DNA of 64,000 nt from contig NMRB01000145.1 in assembly GCA_002633025.1 (NCBI GenBank), positions 109,305-173,304 of the forward strand, given 5' to 3'. Numbering within the stretch: position 1 is the stretch's first letter; every line of letters begins with the position of its first letter. The position numbers and the translations under genes are program-made. The DNA comes from Notospermus geniculatus (lineage: Eukaryota; Nemertea; Pilidiophora; Heteronemertea; Lineidae). This document shows positions 23,701 through 36,700 of this stretch, in pieces. Below the pieces are notes generated by a model. The model saw nothing but the letters and a program-made list of their open reading frames with translations. It had not been told where the DNA came from and did no database searches.

Positions 23701-26700
23701 AATCTCCCTTCTTCATAAACTGACAAAGATCCATACCTGTCGAACCTCTGTGCCCAAGTCTGTTGACTTTCCATGAGGGAACTCTGTCTGTACTCTAACT
23801 CAAACTGTAGTTTGTTGATTTCCTGCAATGATCACAAAAAATGAACCAATCAGCACCATGTGACCATCACAAACCTCTGCTACACTGCTACCAGGCATTC
23901 ATCAGGTCCGAATCCGATGGTCTTCCTGCTCTCAGATAACAGTCACAAGAAGATATGGAGAGATGAGGCCCTCAAACAACTTTTCCTTTTTCTCCAATTA
24001 TGTCAATGCCTTCAACATCATCTCCAAAATGTGTCCAATGCTCTGCCGTGTCACATTCTGATTACAATACAAAGCCTCTGATTGCATTACACAAATAATA
24101 ACAGATTGATCTGGTGCATAGTAATAATTCTCACTCAAAACCATGAAGTGAGGACGGTCTCAATATCAGCTATGTAATCCATATTGTTGAGATCACAGAC
24201 CAGGCACAATTGGCCATTAAAATGCCACTGTAAAGTTTCTAAAACTACTTGTGCATTTGAATGCCAGATTTGGATATAAAGCAGTTTATGATACAGCTTA
24301 TAAGAACTCCTGAATGAATGGTGAAGCGTACAGGATAAGGAAGAGATTAGTGATGGCTCAGGTGCTCATCAAGTATCATACAACATGCATGGCAAGTGGA
24401 CAAGCAAAAGCAAACGACACAGCCTGTGCACGGGCAAGAAGAGAACTGAAAGCAACCGACACGTGTTGTTCGTCATTCATCCTGGAGGACAGTTGAAAGT
24501 GACTCACTCATTGAGCTGACATGGCTGACAGATTGTTGTGTCAACTGACCAAGCACACAACACCAGTGACATGAGTGAAAACTACCAAAATAATGTCGAT
24601 ATTGGGACATACGGTATGAATAAAGACTAGCAAATGCTTTTACTTCAGATTTGTACAGCATTGTCTAGTGCAGCTGTGTTGCAAAATTCAAGTACCCCGG
24701 TAAAAGCATTTACTAGTCTTTATTCATATGACCCATTGACAGGGTTGAGCTGTACAGCAAGCCAGTTCCCAAGCTGTCATCTTGGTATGCCGTAGCCTTT
24801 AAGTTGAAGCATGGGGTGGGGTGGGATGGGTGGGTGAAGAGCTGCCACAATGCTAGGTCTACATGTACATTCTCCCCTACCTCAGCCTTTGGTACATTTT
24901 TATGACCCCTGTGCCCTGAATCCACCAAAAAACCAGCATCTTCAGTTTGATCAGTTGTGCTTTTCAAGGTAGAGTCAGGAGAGCGGCAGTTGTCGGTGTT
25001 AGGCTGGTGAAACATAACACACAGTAAAACACATGGGTTATTCAGAACATCACACAATTTATCACGAAATTTGCCCTCATAAGTCACGCCAGTATCTGTA
25101 CCAAATTACATTCAAATTGAATTCATCTTTTACAATGGATAATGACCCTTGTCCCCTATGTGTAAGGTCACTGAGCTCTGATGCTAAACCTAATCAAAGC
25201 ATACATGATGCAGGCTGCTTTGAAACTGACATACACACAAAACCTCAAGCCAATCAAGTTTTAAAACAAGGTCAACAGATTACCAGGGACCAGGTCAGAC
25301 CATTCAAACTCGGTGAAGCCTCCCCACCCAGCACTCTGCACACATTATGCATGAAAAGATAACATGCCCTCTCACCTGGAGGAAAAGATCAATTGTGCCA
25401 CAAAATATCTGAACAAATATGATGTACCGTATATGTAAAATTATATCCTGTTGCAGGTAATAAGAGTATTCAGTGATCTGAGACATTATCATACATTTAT
25501 GGCCTCTGTAGGGCTGTCAGAAACCAAAGACATAAAAGGGGACAAACGAATCAGGCACTGAAGGGACAAAGACTGAGCATGCTTGAGATCAAATCTTCAT
25601 TATTGTGCGAGGAGGGACTATGGGAGAGAGACCAGAACCAGACAAAGGCAGCAAGAATGAACAATTTGATCTGATCTATTTCAATCCCCAGTAATTTTAT
25701 GCGAAGTGTAAGGACACCACAACTACAGTAACAGACATGACATGTTTGTTTGTAAACAGCCTCTGCCCTGTTCAGAGCACTGAATTGGTTTTGTCACAAT
25801 GCCTGGACATGGCCCAAAGACTGACACAACTGGCCATTCCCTGAAGAAACGAGCCATCATCAGTAAGTTGCTGGTAGGTTCCCTGGCAGTGAAAATGCGC
25901 TCAGTCGGCATGCGTTTGTCTTGCGTGAAGTCGGGGAAGCTGATGATTGTGCACCTACCTGTTCCATAATGTGGCTTAGTTCTCGTATTTTGTGTTCACT
26001 CACATCATGCTCACACTGGGCAACTTGTGACTGCAAAAAAGGGGCAGAATAATAATCAGTCACTCACCGGTCCTTTCAGGATCAGCACGTCATAAATCAC
26101 TAGAGGACCCCCGGTAATCCTTGCTGGCGAGTTGGAGAAGCTGTTGATGATATATGTAGCAAGATTTGTACCATATGGCCATCCCTACACCTGGCAGCAG
26201 ACAGCAGCGAGCTATTAATTGCAACTCGTCGGTATCAAAATACAACAGCTGCGGGGAGGATCATTAGCATTTTGTGATAAGACACGTTATGCATAACAGG
26301 CCTTCCCTAATTAGCATTATCTGTGTGGTATGTACAGAACTGATACACATACAATGTGGACACGTTCCATATGTTTCATTCAGACTTTGCCCCTGCCTCG
26401 GATCAGGGATCCCAAAAGTAGCACAGCAATTGTCATGGTTGTAGCAAAACCACCCATAACTGGCCCGTACATCCACAACGTGTTGACAAAGTCAAATCAA
26501 AGGACTGTTTTTGTATCATCATTTGAGTCGGCCTTTTTTATCAGTCAAGCCAAGGAGTTTTCAGATCCTGATCTTCCGAGTCAAGGCTTACACAGCACCA
26601 TTCCAAAATTTGTGGCTACCCATCAAAAACTCACTTTTGCATATGTTTATAGACTGGGCATGCTCGGTATCACTCTTGTGTTCAGACCATACTAACATTC

Positions 26701-29060
26701 AAACACATAGATTACACCCACAGTCATGACAGTGCAGTCTACATGTACTTAGTATATGAATGAAACATCTGGAGCGAGTCATTAACACACAAGATAATTA
26801 AAATAGTTCTACATCTCTCCCAATTATACCATGTGTCTCTTGTCAACACAATGGTTGGGTACTCGGTGATATTCAAACTGTTAGAAAAATTCTATCCAAT
26901 CGACAGCAGCCAAGTAGGCCCTCAAGCAATATGTGTAATTAACCCGCCAGGGTCAAAGGTGATTGCTCAATGGTTTTGACTTGGCTTTGACAGAAAAGTA
27001 AGCAATCGAAACAACAGCCAGTACAACGGTCTGGAGGACAGTCATCACAATATCGTCAGTAGCTATAGTTCAAACAATTGAGATACTTAAAATGTTATCA
27101 CAACAGAAATCTTCATGAACATCTGGCAACCGGTGACAATTTACTCGCAAACAGCTGCATTTGACACGCTAGCTGAAGACATGTCCACAGATAATCCAAC
27201 ACGATTCAGACACAAACAAAGCAAAAAATAATCCAACCAGTTCATCGAAGTCATCACAGACTGCAAAATAGTGGTACTCACATGCTTCGTAAAAAAGTAC
27301 ATTCATGCTTACAGCTATCCCATCTGTCAATTTCTCTAACTATAGGTAACTGACTCAAACATGTCAGAGTCAGATGACTTCCAGGCTGTTACCAACTGGA
27401 TAAGATCTTCTTCCGTGAATAGCGTCACATCTGACAAACTATGTCAGTGATGGACAGATTACAAACAATGACCATTTTCAAATCAATGGAATCAACAGTT
27501 CTGCTGGGGACAAAAGGCAACAGATTTATTACAGGGGCAGGGACAATGTCAGAAAACCTAATGTCACCCCCAATAGTATAGTGAAGCATGGACTTGTTCA
27601 CTGCACGGACTGCTTTATAGAACTTCACTTCCATATTCAACATAATCAATGTTATTCCCTCTCACCTTTTTATGTAGAACCTGAATTGCTTTATACTTGG
27701 CCTCCAGTTGTTTTTGGCATCTCTCCAGCTCATTTCTAAGTATTTCCACCTCCTGAAGCCAAGCATAAGAAATGAATATGAGGAGTGTAGCCTAAGGACA
27801 TGTCAGGATGAAAACAATACCTACTATGGTTTGAAACTCTGTGACTGTTCATGTTGTATTTTATACAGTTTAACTGTTGGCTTCTCAATCTCAGTGAAAT
27901 GTCTCACTTGTGTTGTAGGCCCTGCAGTATCGTTTAGAACAGGGAACCTGTTTCTAGGCCTACCGTACCTGTTCTGTTTTCTTCAGCTTCTCATCGAGAT
28001 CCACCTCAGTATTACAATGCCAGCACGATGTGACTTGTGAATTGACACCTGGAAACAGAATGAAATGATTTCTGAAGAAATACATCCCCCGACAAAATGA
28101 ATAAGCTATTCATCGTTACTTCACATTTGTGATGAGGACACTTAGGTTTTGAAATGACATGGTAGGCGTGACATTGACAAAAGTCACTTGAAGCACTCAC
28201 AGCAGCTCCATCATAGACTGATTATCATCTATTAAGTGTACAGTGTTGGGTACTGAAATCAACTCTGAGCTATTTACACCACACCACACCACACCAAGCT
28301 AAATGCTATAACCCATGGCAAAGCCCTTGTAGTGACCTCTAGGCCCAAAACGAGACTGTAGTCTGTACCAGCACAACCAACTACTACCATCCACAGGCAT
28401 GCCACTTTACCAGGTCCTTGTGACAACCTTCACCATTCTGCCACCTGATTCATTATAATGTTATCTACCTCTAACTGAACTACATCGACGGGTTCTACCT
28501 CTGCTGCATCTACCGGTATAAATTTCATTAACATCGTGAGCAAAGAGTTGTTTCTGTTGGCGAATGGACGTACCCAATGCAATATCAGCAAATCTGGGGA
28601 ATTCATCATCCTCGCCGTTTTCTGTTGGCACAGAATCTTCACTCTCAGATTCTGAACCTCTACACTTGAAATCAGTCATCCCATCACAGTCTGCTTCTGT
28701 TTTGGCCCTCCTACCAGAAAAAACTGAACGCTTCATTTTTGCGTTTCCGCGCAATCCAAGAATTTTAGGCCGATCTTTTTCACAGCATTGAAGGCTTTTG
28801 GAACGCTCTAGTTTTGAACCAGATAAGTTATTTTCAATGATGAACCTGTCAACATCACTGTGAAGATCTGGTTCAGATGTCGTCACCGAAGCTCTACCAG
28901 ATGCATCGTCGGAGAGTCGACGTTTTGGGGATGGGGAACGAGGTAATCCCCCAGGTTTCAGACCAAAACCGAGTCCTAAATCCCCACTCTCGAGACTACT
29001 CGTCTCGCCATCGCTTCCATTTCTGTCTATGGATCCATTCTTTGTATTCCGTGAACTCAT
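20712..29060 (-). CDS. CCDC125: CCDC125-like coiled-coil protein
   Basis: Eleven phase-consistent exons on the minus strand: about 28499-29060, 27969-28048, 27666-27752, 25959-26030, 23737-23822, 22682-22764, 22463-22584, 22203-22310, 21791-21980, 20994-21154, 20712-20831. The sum is about 556 aa (human CCDC125, 511). The strongest match is the Cys-rich block LAVLGACNCRGTNPDPCGCA, corresponding to LAVLGACLCHG in human. DLGLGFGLKPGGLP near the N-terminus and LNDKSEALAQQK near the C-terminus also match. The middle is predicted coiled coil. Human CCDC125 has been linked to cell motility; no enzyme domain is visible. The ATG at 29060 gives MSSRN; an in-frame ATG lies two codons upstream. The end of the first exon is ambiguous among three in-frame donors (exon ends 28514, 28499, 28469). 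Confidence 0.88.
22764..22895. repeat. Three tandem ~50-bp units with ggaccaatcag
   Basis: In a CCDC125 intron, three imperfect copies of a roughly 50-bp unit each carry ggaccaatcagt and acaaggaaagatg. The CCAAT box within the unit may be chance. Confidence 0.8.
23158..23317. mobile_element. Small TA-flanked MITE (CAGGGTG ends)
   Basis: Starts cagggtgtcccaaaaaatg and ends ggccaccctg, with TA on both sides. The inverted ends match only over about 8 bp. No coding capacity. It lies in a CCDC125 intron. Confidence 0.5.
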
Positions 29061-29066
29061 TTTCAT

Positions 29067-29408
29067 TAGATTGTCATTATGAACAGAGAAATCGAAGAAA
29101 ATTGATCAGAAAAACTCAAAACGACACCAGATGACCGAAGAGCACCTGTCGAGTTGAGTGAATCCTTCCGCCAGCTGATGTAATGTAGTTATCTACAAAT
29201 TAACCAAATTCGTGAGAACTTCTATAAACCAAATACAAATAACAATAAGATATGTCAAATATCTATTTAACTTTGTGTAAAAACAACACGTGGAAAGTTG
29301 ACTTTCCGGAAATATTTCCGAGAGTGCGTAGTAATCTCTGGGTCAAGGTTATCTGGTGCACTGTATTTTACTTCCGGGTCAAATAACCAATGCTGTAATC
29401 ATCTGATC
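29067..29408. promoter_or_regulatory. Divergent promoter region CCDC125/MRPL43
   Basis: Only about 350 bp separate the start codons of CCDC125 (minus) and MRPL43 (plus). Both 5' UTRs and a shared promoter must therefore fit here, or extend into upstream exons. Two ttccgg motifs (29304, 29373) resemble ETS-type sites common in housekeeping bidirectional promoters. Promoter activity is inferred from layout. Confidence 0.5.
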
Positions 29409-30565
29409 ATGTCGAATCGTATGCTACCAAAGTTTGCTCTAAAGAGTAATCTTCAAAATGGAGTTGGTAGATATGTTTGTCAGTTACAAAGACTAACGAT
29501 CAAATTCTGTAAAAGCTGGGCATGCAGTCGAGGAGTGAGGTAATTAGCTGATTAGCCCCAAGGCCAAGTTCCATCCCCCATGGATGGGCATGGCTGCTGG
29601 TGTCGAAGGAATGGTTGTCCCAGAAATGCATGTCGGAGTTACAATAGATGGGGGGCCAAGCTACCTTGCCAATTTTTTACCAGAGGGTAATAACAAACAC
29701 TGAATGTACAGAACGCGGGTAACGTTGTGGGTAGCGGTTTGAAACTGCGGAGGGAGTTTATTCCATCCGATGGTCCATGGGTGGGGTGGTGTCGAAGGAA
29801 TGGTTGTCCCAGAAATGCATATCATGATATCTGAGTTAGTGTGCTATATATTGATGAGTAAAGTTTCTTTCTTTCTCTCCAGGGATTTTATCGAGAGAGA
29901 CTTGTTAGATTTCACAAAGAAGAACCCAGGGATTGTTGTCTATCTCCAACCGAAGCGACATCATGCTCCAGTCCTTGTGGGTGAATACTGTAAGTATGAC
30001 ATTTGAAATCTCCATTGAACTCAGATATGTGAATTGGAGAGGAATGGACCAAGTAGTCTGCCAGATAGGCCCCCTTGTCATGTAATGGGTACTAACTAGC
30101 TCTGCTGGAAACTGTGGCAGTGCCGCCCCTTCATTCAATTCAATCAGGACCCAACAAGTGCACTTAGTACAACCTTCTCCTTGCCAAGGGTGACCATCCT
30201 CCTACATCAAGAAACTGATCTTCTCTTATATCTTTTCAGTAAATGGTGAGAAGCATTCTGTCCGCGTGCGTGATTACAACAGAGATGAAGTCAGGCAATG
30301 GGCCAGTTTCCTTCGTACACATTCAGGGGCTCCGGATGGTCGTCTTGTGAAAGCGTGGCACACAGACAATCCTAGTGTTCAGGGAGTGTGGACTCCTTTC
30401 TTGAACAAAGACTCAAAGGTCAATTTGGCAGAATTTCCTGATGAGGAACTGAATAGGGCAAAAGTCGAGGAACTTTCTGCTACTGAGGAACTTTTAGAAA
30501 GGGTTAAAAACATGGCTGTAGTGGGGGAGGGAGAGTCTCATACAGAAGAAGGGCTTCAAAGATAA
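29409..30565 (+). CDS. MRPL43: Mitochondrial ribosomal protein L43
   Basis: Three exons, 29409-29539, 29883-29989 and 30240-30565, join in frame to 187 aa. The product follows MRPL43: [13 protein letters not shown] near residue 17 (human NGLGRYVQQLQRL), [30 protein letters not shown] and the signature [18 protein letters not shown]43 is part of the large mitochondrial ribosomal subunit. The start was chosen for its length and N-terminal match. The poly(A) signal AATAAA is at 30604-30609. It diverges from CCDC125 and converges with NOC3L; their stops are about 200 bp apart. Intron 1 holds a 33-bp direct repeat. Confidence 0.93.
29598..29820 (+). repeat. 33-bp direct repeat in MRPL43 intron 1
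   Basis: The segment from ggtgtcgaaggaatggttgt through cccagaaatgcat is present at about 29598-29632 and 29787-29820 without mismatch. Both follow a ccatgg-rich stretch. It is either a local duplication or two copies of a dispersed repeat. Confidence 0.85.
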
Positions 30566-30603
30566 GATTGGAAGGAAAGAATATTTGTAACTCCTAGTTT
30601 GTA

Positions 30604-30609
30604 AATAAA
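30604..30609 (+). terminator. Poly(A) signal of MRPL43
   Basis: AATAAA about 40 bp after the MRPL43 stop codon. Confidence 0.65.
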
Positions 30610-30768
30610 TGTCAATAAGAATACACAAGTCCATCTTTAACAATTCATTTATCAAACAATGGAACTGAATGGTACATCAAAAGTTGATTGCCCTGGTTTG
30701 TCCCCACCCCGTTCACCTACACACAGGAACATTTCTGCTGTGCACAGCATCCTACATTGATTCTTGTT

Positions 30769-33700
30769 TCAATGTACATGTATTGTCCCATTCCTTTCAT
30801 GTACTTGAGAAGATCCTAGTGAAAGTGTCCTGAAGAAGTCCTTGTGAAAGTCCATTCCATCCAGGTTTAGATCAGAGTTCAGAATGTCCTCGCATGAATC
30901 AGATAATTTCTCTGTCAGGTGGCTGGTCAAGTTTTTCTGAAAAACAATGAGGAGAATCGGCACACTTTTTCAGAAAGCCAAAACTGGTGATTTGTTATGT
31001 AGAATAGGCTGGTATTGCAACTGTCGTGATCTCCACTACATCATCTTAACCCACCATGGTGCACCTTGTACCAGGCAGGCGGAGAGTCCATGTGATTTAT
31101 CCTGACAATATTATGCAGGAAGCTCTCCAGCCCTGGGGTTCTATTGGCCAAGACTGTGGACTGCAGCCATTGTCCTACCTGTTTAACTTTTTTGACAGAC
31201 TTCAGTACTGGAGGATAGAATAGCTTTCCTTCAGGCTTGTATTCTACATATAAATCAACAGCTGGCCTGTAAAGTAAATTCATGTATTTAGAGAGCTGAA
31301 CACCACAGTAAACCCAGAGCTTTCTGGGCGAGCGATGCAAGGGGGAAAACGTACTCTTAGGAGTTGTGAATTCTGGAGTGGAGATGCAGGTTTAGGCCTA
31401 CATGATCCCCCTTCTCCAGCTGAAATGTGGATCCGGAATGTAGAAGAGTGCCAGCTGAAAGAATTATCAAAGAATGTTTGTTTCGGAATAGAGGGATGCA
31501 TCCCTCCATCCGAAATAAAAGGCTACCGCTAGGCTACCTACGGCAGCCTAGCGGCAGCCTGCGTAGCTATGGCATTATGGATTAGGATCTATGGGAAAAT
31601 TCCACAGCAGCACAGAAATCCCGTCAACGAAAAAAGTATTTGTCGGCTATAATCCAAGTCATTCACAGGCCCAAAAAGAAACATAGGCCTATTCACTTAT
31701 TCCAGTAATCGGTAGCACTTGCCACAAAAGCACGTGAACGACGAACGGGGACGTGCTGAACTGGCGGTTGGATATAGAGAACTACATGTATGCATGAATA
31801 AGGCAAAGCAGACAAAGAACTCTGTTACTAAGCCACATTGTGGCATTTCTGACAATGGCTTATGCTGATTCAATGGCCGATTACGCTGTTAACAGGTGTG
31901 ATTTGTTATCTGCACGGGGTGATAGACAGTGAAGCCAACAATCGACTTCGGCTTGGCCTATAAGCAGAAAGCAGACGACCGCCACAAAATCCCGAATTTT
32001 CGTGTTATTTTCGGCGATATTGTATCCATTCATATATGATTACTTACTACGGATATCTTTCGTGGAAACAGTACCGCTAAGCACAACTAATACGGCGTGT
32101 TCACGCAATGGGAGACAAAAATGCATATTCCTGAAAAATCCTCTATGAGGCATTCTACTCGCTGGTTCGACAAAGTAATTCGCTGGCTNTACATGGACAT
32201 GATGTCTAGAATACTCCTTCAGGAGATACAGCTTACTCGAAGAAGATGGAGTTCCCAGAGTTGTGTGTTTTCAGCGTTGCAGTGGTCTGGATCTTCAAGT
32301 TCTGCCATGTAAATACCACTACTGCGGCCCTCATTGTCAAATAATAGGTCACTACGAGGGAACGCCTGAAAGAAAGACGGAAACCGAGTCAGCTCTAGTG
32401 TAAGGAGTCACCACAGTCAACTTCAGATCACTGATTCTCAATCCACTTCTTCGGGTAAAACTACATATGATAGGCTCCTCTCTGGGCAGCAAATTGGCCA
32501 ATCCCGAGGACATGTATTGTTGGTATGGAATAGTAAAGAAACAAAGAAAACTGATCAAACTTACATGGATACATGATCGCACAGATGAAAGAACTCCTAA
32601 GGAAGCGTGAGCTTCCTGTTGAAGGGCTATGGATGCTAGACGCTTTATAAATGCTAACGCCCTCTGATGGTTGACCTGTAAAGCAACAAAGAGACGTTAT
32701 GGGATCTTTAGAATGGATTATCCTGGTAACGGACAGCAGCTTCACACAGAGTAGCTGTACTTTAGTAACATGAGTGACATGTACTTCAGAACAGAGCATA
32801 GATTACCTGTTTCTTCCTCTTGTTGAGCATCATCTCCACACACTCTAACACAAGCAGACAATTTTCACTTGTTTTTCCTGAAAAGAAAACCCTGACCCTG
32901 TTTACATGTATGTTTTGAAGTGTTGGTGGACTACTATGGTGCCACATTTGGCACGCATCTCTGCATTCAGTAACCTTACTTAGGCCACACTTTTTTTATT
33001 TGTTGGATTACGAAACTCCCAATCCAAAACATATGTGCGGGTGGGTGGAAAAAAAATAAAAATAAAAATAACTATTTTTGTATTTTCACGTTAATTTTCA
33101 AATTTGGATGCCTTGAGATGCAATTTCCCAGCATTTGATGATGTATTTTAGCACTCTGGCATACGCATCTTATGAACATTTTTTGCCGACACAACCTTTC
33201 ATTCATAATCAGGTGGAATTTATGGTCGGCGGGAAAAAAAACACTCGTCAAAAATGGTGGTCGGGTTTTTTATTTTTTTTTCACTTTTGGGAAAATGATG
33301 TGCGGTAGATTCGTAATCCAACAAATAAAAAAAGTGTGGCCTTAAGCAAAGTTAATGTGTGAGCATGTCAGTTTTCGGAACACATTTTACTCACCTAAAT
33401 GCAACTTCAGGAGTCTACCATAGAAGTTGGTGTAGAATGTACTGGGATCAATATTGAGTGCTGAACCTTGTCCGGTCAGAATGGTGAACGCTGTCTTCAC
33501 ACAATGAAGACACTCTCTGAACGACAAGTTCTGAAAAAGGCATTTGGTTCATAGAGTGATTATCGGCAAGTCAAGCGGAAGACTCAGCTGATACGATTTG
33601 ACTTCCATCCACTGGAATTGACTCTCCTAAGCAGCCGCGGATCCAATTCTGGAACTTGGTCAAATTTCAACAATCCTAGCACAGTGCGCCCCCTCTTTTC

Positions 33701-36700
33701 TCAAATCCTGGATCTGCCCCTGCTAAGGCCTCTGGCATCATGTCTGGCAGTGTATCTCCACACACAGCTGAGACTTACACTCTCAATATATTTGACTGTA
33801 ACTAAGAGAAGTGAGATGACTTACCCCAGAATCCAGAAGTCGTGATATCACAGTGAACAGATCTCCAAAGAACTCGATGTTGATAAGATGAGCAAACCTG
33901 AAGGGAAACAGCCTGAGTTAGAAACCTATTCCTGAATACGTATGTTAACAGTTGAGTGACACACAGCTTGTGACTGGTGTGTGGGTACAAGTAATACTGA
34001 CTCATCCGCCCATTTCAATCCCAGTGTGGCATCATTTGTTGCCCATTTCCCAAATCAATATCAAAACATCCTGAACTTACTTTGCAAGTCCTTCTAAAAC
34101 TGTTGACAGTAGAAACAGAGCGTAGTACATTTTACACTACGCTGACGTCGTGACGTCGTGTGAGAATCGCGGCGATGATTTGCGTTTTTCACATTCAATA
34201 CAGTGTGGCTTTAAGCAAAGTTAATGTGTGAGCATGTCAGTTTTCGGAACACATTTTACTCACCTAAATGCAGCTTCAGGAGTCTACCATAGAAGTTGGT
34301 GTAGAATGTACTAGGATCAATATTGAGTGCTGAACCTTGTCCGGTCAGAATGGTGAACGCTGTCTTCACACAATGAAGACACTCTCTGAACGACAAGTTC
34401 TGAAAAAGGCATTTGGTTCATCGAGTGATTGTCGGCAAGTCAAGTCAAGCGTCAACTGACACGATTTGACTGCCATCCACTGGAATTGACTCTCCTAAGC
34501 AGCCGCGGATCCAATTCTGGAACTTGGTCAAATTTCAACAATCCTAGCACAGTGCGCCCCCTCTTTTCTCAAATCCTGGATCTGCCCCTGCTAAGGCCTC
34601 TGGCATCATGTCTGGCAGTGTATCTCCACACACTGCTGAGACTTACACGGTCAATATATTTGATTGTAACTAAGAGAAGTGAGATGACTTACCCCAGAAT
34701 CCAGAAGTCGTGATATCACAGTGAACAGATCTCCAAAGAATTCGATGTTGATAAGATGAGCAAACCTGAAGGAAACAGCCTGAGTTAGAAACCTATTCCT
34801 GAATATGTTAACAGTTTAGTGACACACAGCTTGTGACTGGGCTGGTGTGTGGGTACATGTAATACTGACTCATCCACCCATTTCAATCTCAGTGTGGCAT
34901 CATTTGTTGCCCATTTCCCAAATCAATATCAAAACATCCTGAACTTACTTTGCAAGTCCTTCTAAAACTGTTGACAGTAGAACAGAGCGAGTCCCATTCT
35001 TCAGTATCCTGAAATAGATCACAAAGATGGTCTCTAGGATCTGGGTGTGCTGAAAAAGGAAAAACAAAAGGTGTACTATGTAAACATGTCCACAGCATAC
35101 AGTCATCATCAAACTGTTCGTCTTGGAACACATGACCAGACTGCTCACCAGTTTTATTCTTTTGTCTTTATTCTCAGACACAGCTGCCTCTTCCAGCTCT
35201 TTATTCACTTCCACCATCTTCTTGTTCCTCTTTCGTTCCCTGCGAGACATTTTCTTCAGCCTCTCGTGTTTCGCTGCCTTGTTTTCTGTCTTCGTGTGTT
35301 CAAAGTCAACTTCTTTAATCCGCAAGGACAAGAAGACATTCAGCACCTGAAACAAGACAGGGATCAGTCAGGTAGATTTGGGGTGCCCGGCTCATTACAT
35401 GTACTAGGATAAAGTGATTGTACATTAAAGTTGGCCTACACGTAGAGAGGGACGAGGGATATACTAATATACCTACCTTTGGTTTCACCAGATGTTTCTT
35501 TGACTTGATATACTTGCTGGCCAATCTCACCACCTGAAAATGATGAATAGAGGACATGAAAGTAGCGTCTCTTGTGTGTTTCAAAAAGGAAATTAGTCTA
35601 GCAGCTTATTTTCTGGGACATCCTCTGACACACCCTGTAATCTTTATACTTCATGAAAAGGATTGTCAAGAACATGCTCATGGCAATGTCCAGGCTTACC
35701 TCTAATGAAATCTGTCCCATCTTATCGGCCTTTAGCACCTCTTTAAAACATTCACATACTGGATCAGAAATCTGAAATGAAGTCGAAAAATAACCTTCAT
35801 CAATGGTGATTAGGATGAAACCATGGAAGCGTATACTTGCACAGGTATTCCAGTGAAAACCAGGTATGCTACTTGACACTATCAAACTACAAGAGAGCAT
35901 TCAAAAACTTAGTATGATTGAGACTTGGACTCACTGGCATCATAACTTGTAAAGTCAAGTGAACCAAAACATCGCCAATAATCATCATGTCCATGAGTTA
36001 AGTTTCAACCAATTTCACGATATGTAGATCACCACAACTCACCTCCAGAGATTCATGATTCATTAACTGAACAAGTGTAGCGATCAGGTTGGAACGGAAG
36101 TTGAACTCTGGATGAGCCACAAGCAAAGAACACATACATTGGACGGCAATCACTCGTAGACTCTGAAAATGAGGTAATTGGAAATGAGACAACACAAGGT
36201 TACTGTTGAAAATGAATGAGGAAGAGGCTCTTCAGAGCCACCTCCCAGCTTCATCAACGAAAAGCTTAGCTACCTCTCTACTGCATACGGAGGAAGTTCA
36301 GGTATTTATCGTACAATCTCCATGAAAGAGAGAAGGGGTAAATTCATGCGAGAAGACCACTTCAACTGCCTACCACTTCAACTTCTTCTGTTATGAACTC
36401 TTTTGACTTTTTATGCTTCTCTTCAAGATGTTTCTTCTTCTTTACATTCTTCTTACCTAAAAAACAGGTCAATCAGTGTGTGGAGGGTGATAATTCGGTT
36501 GCAAGCTATAGTTTTTTAATCTTTGGATCAAAGTCAAACATGCTAAATGGTAACACATTTACAGATCAGATAGTGAGGGCCGTTGAAATGAGAGCCCTGT
36601 CTACCGGTAACTGGAAGAAAATGATGGAGATGTTTCAAGTATCTGAGGACTGACAGAATGATGTGCCTAAGATGAACAAACCTTCTATCATCCGTTCAAG

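Noticed and set aside
33618-33845. ORF repeated at 34429-34713
   Set aside because: It is read across a GGATCC-type repeat and the antisense of NOC3L exons, and is duplicated with them.
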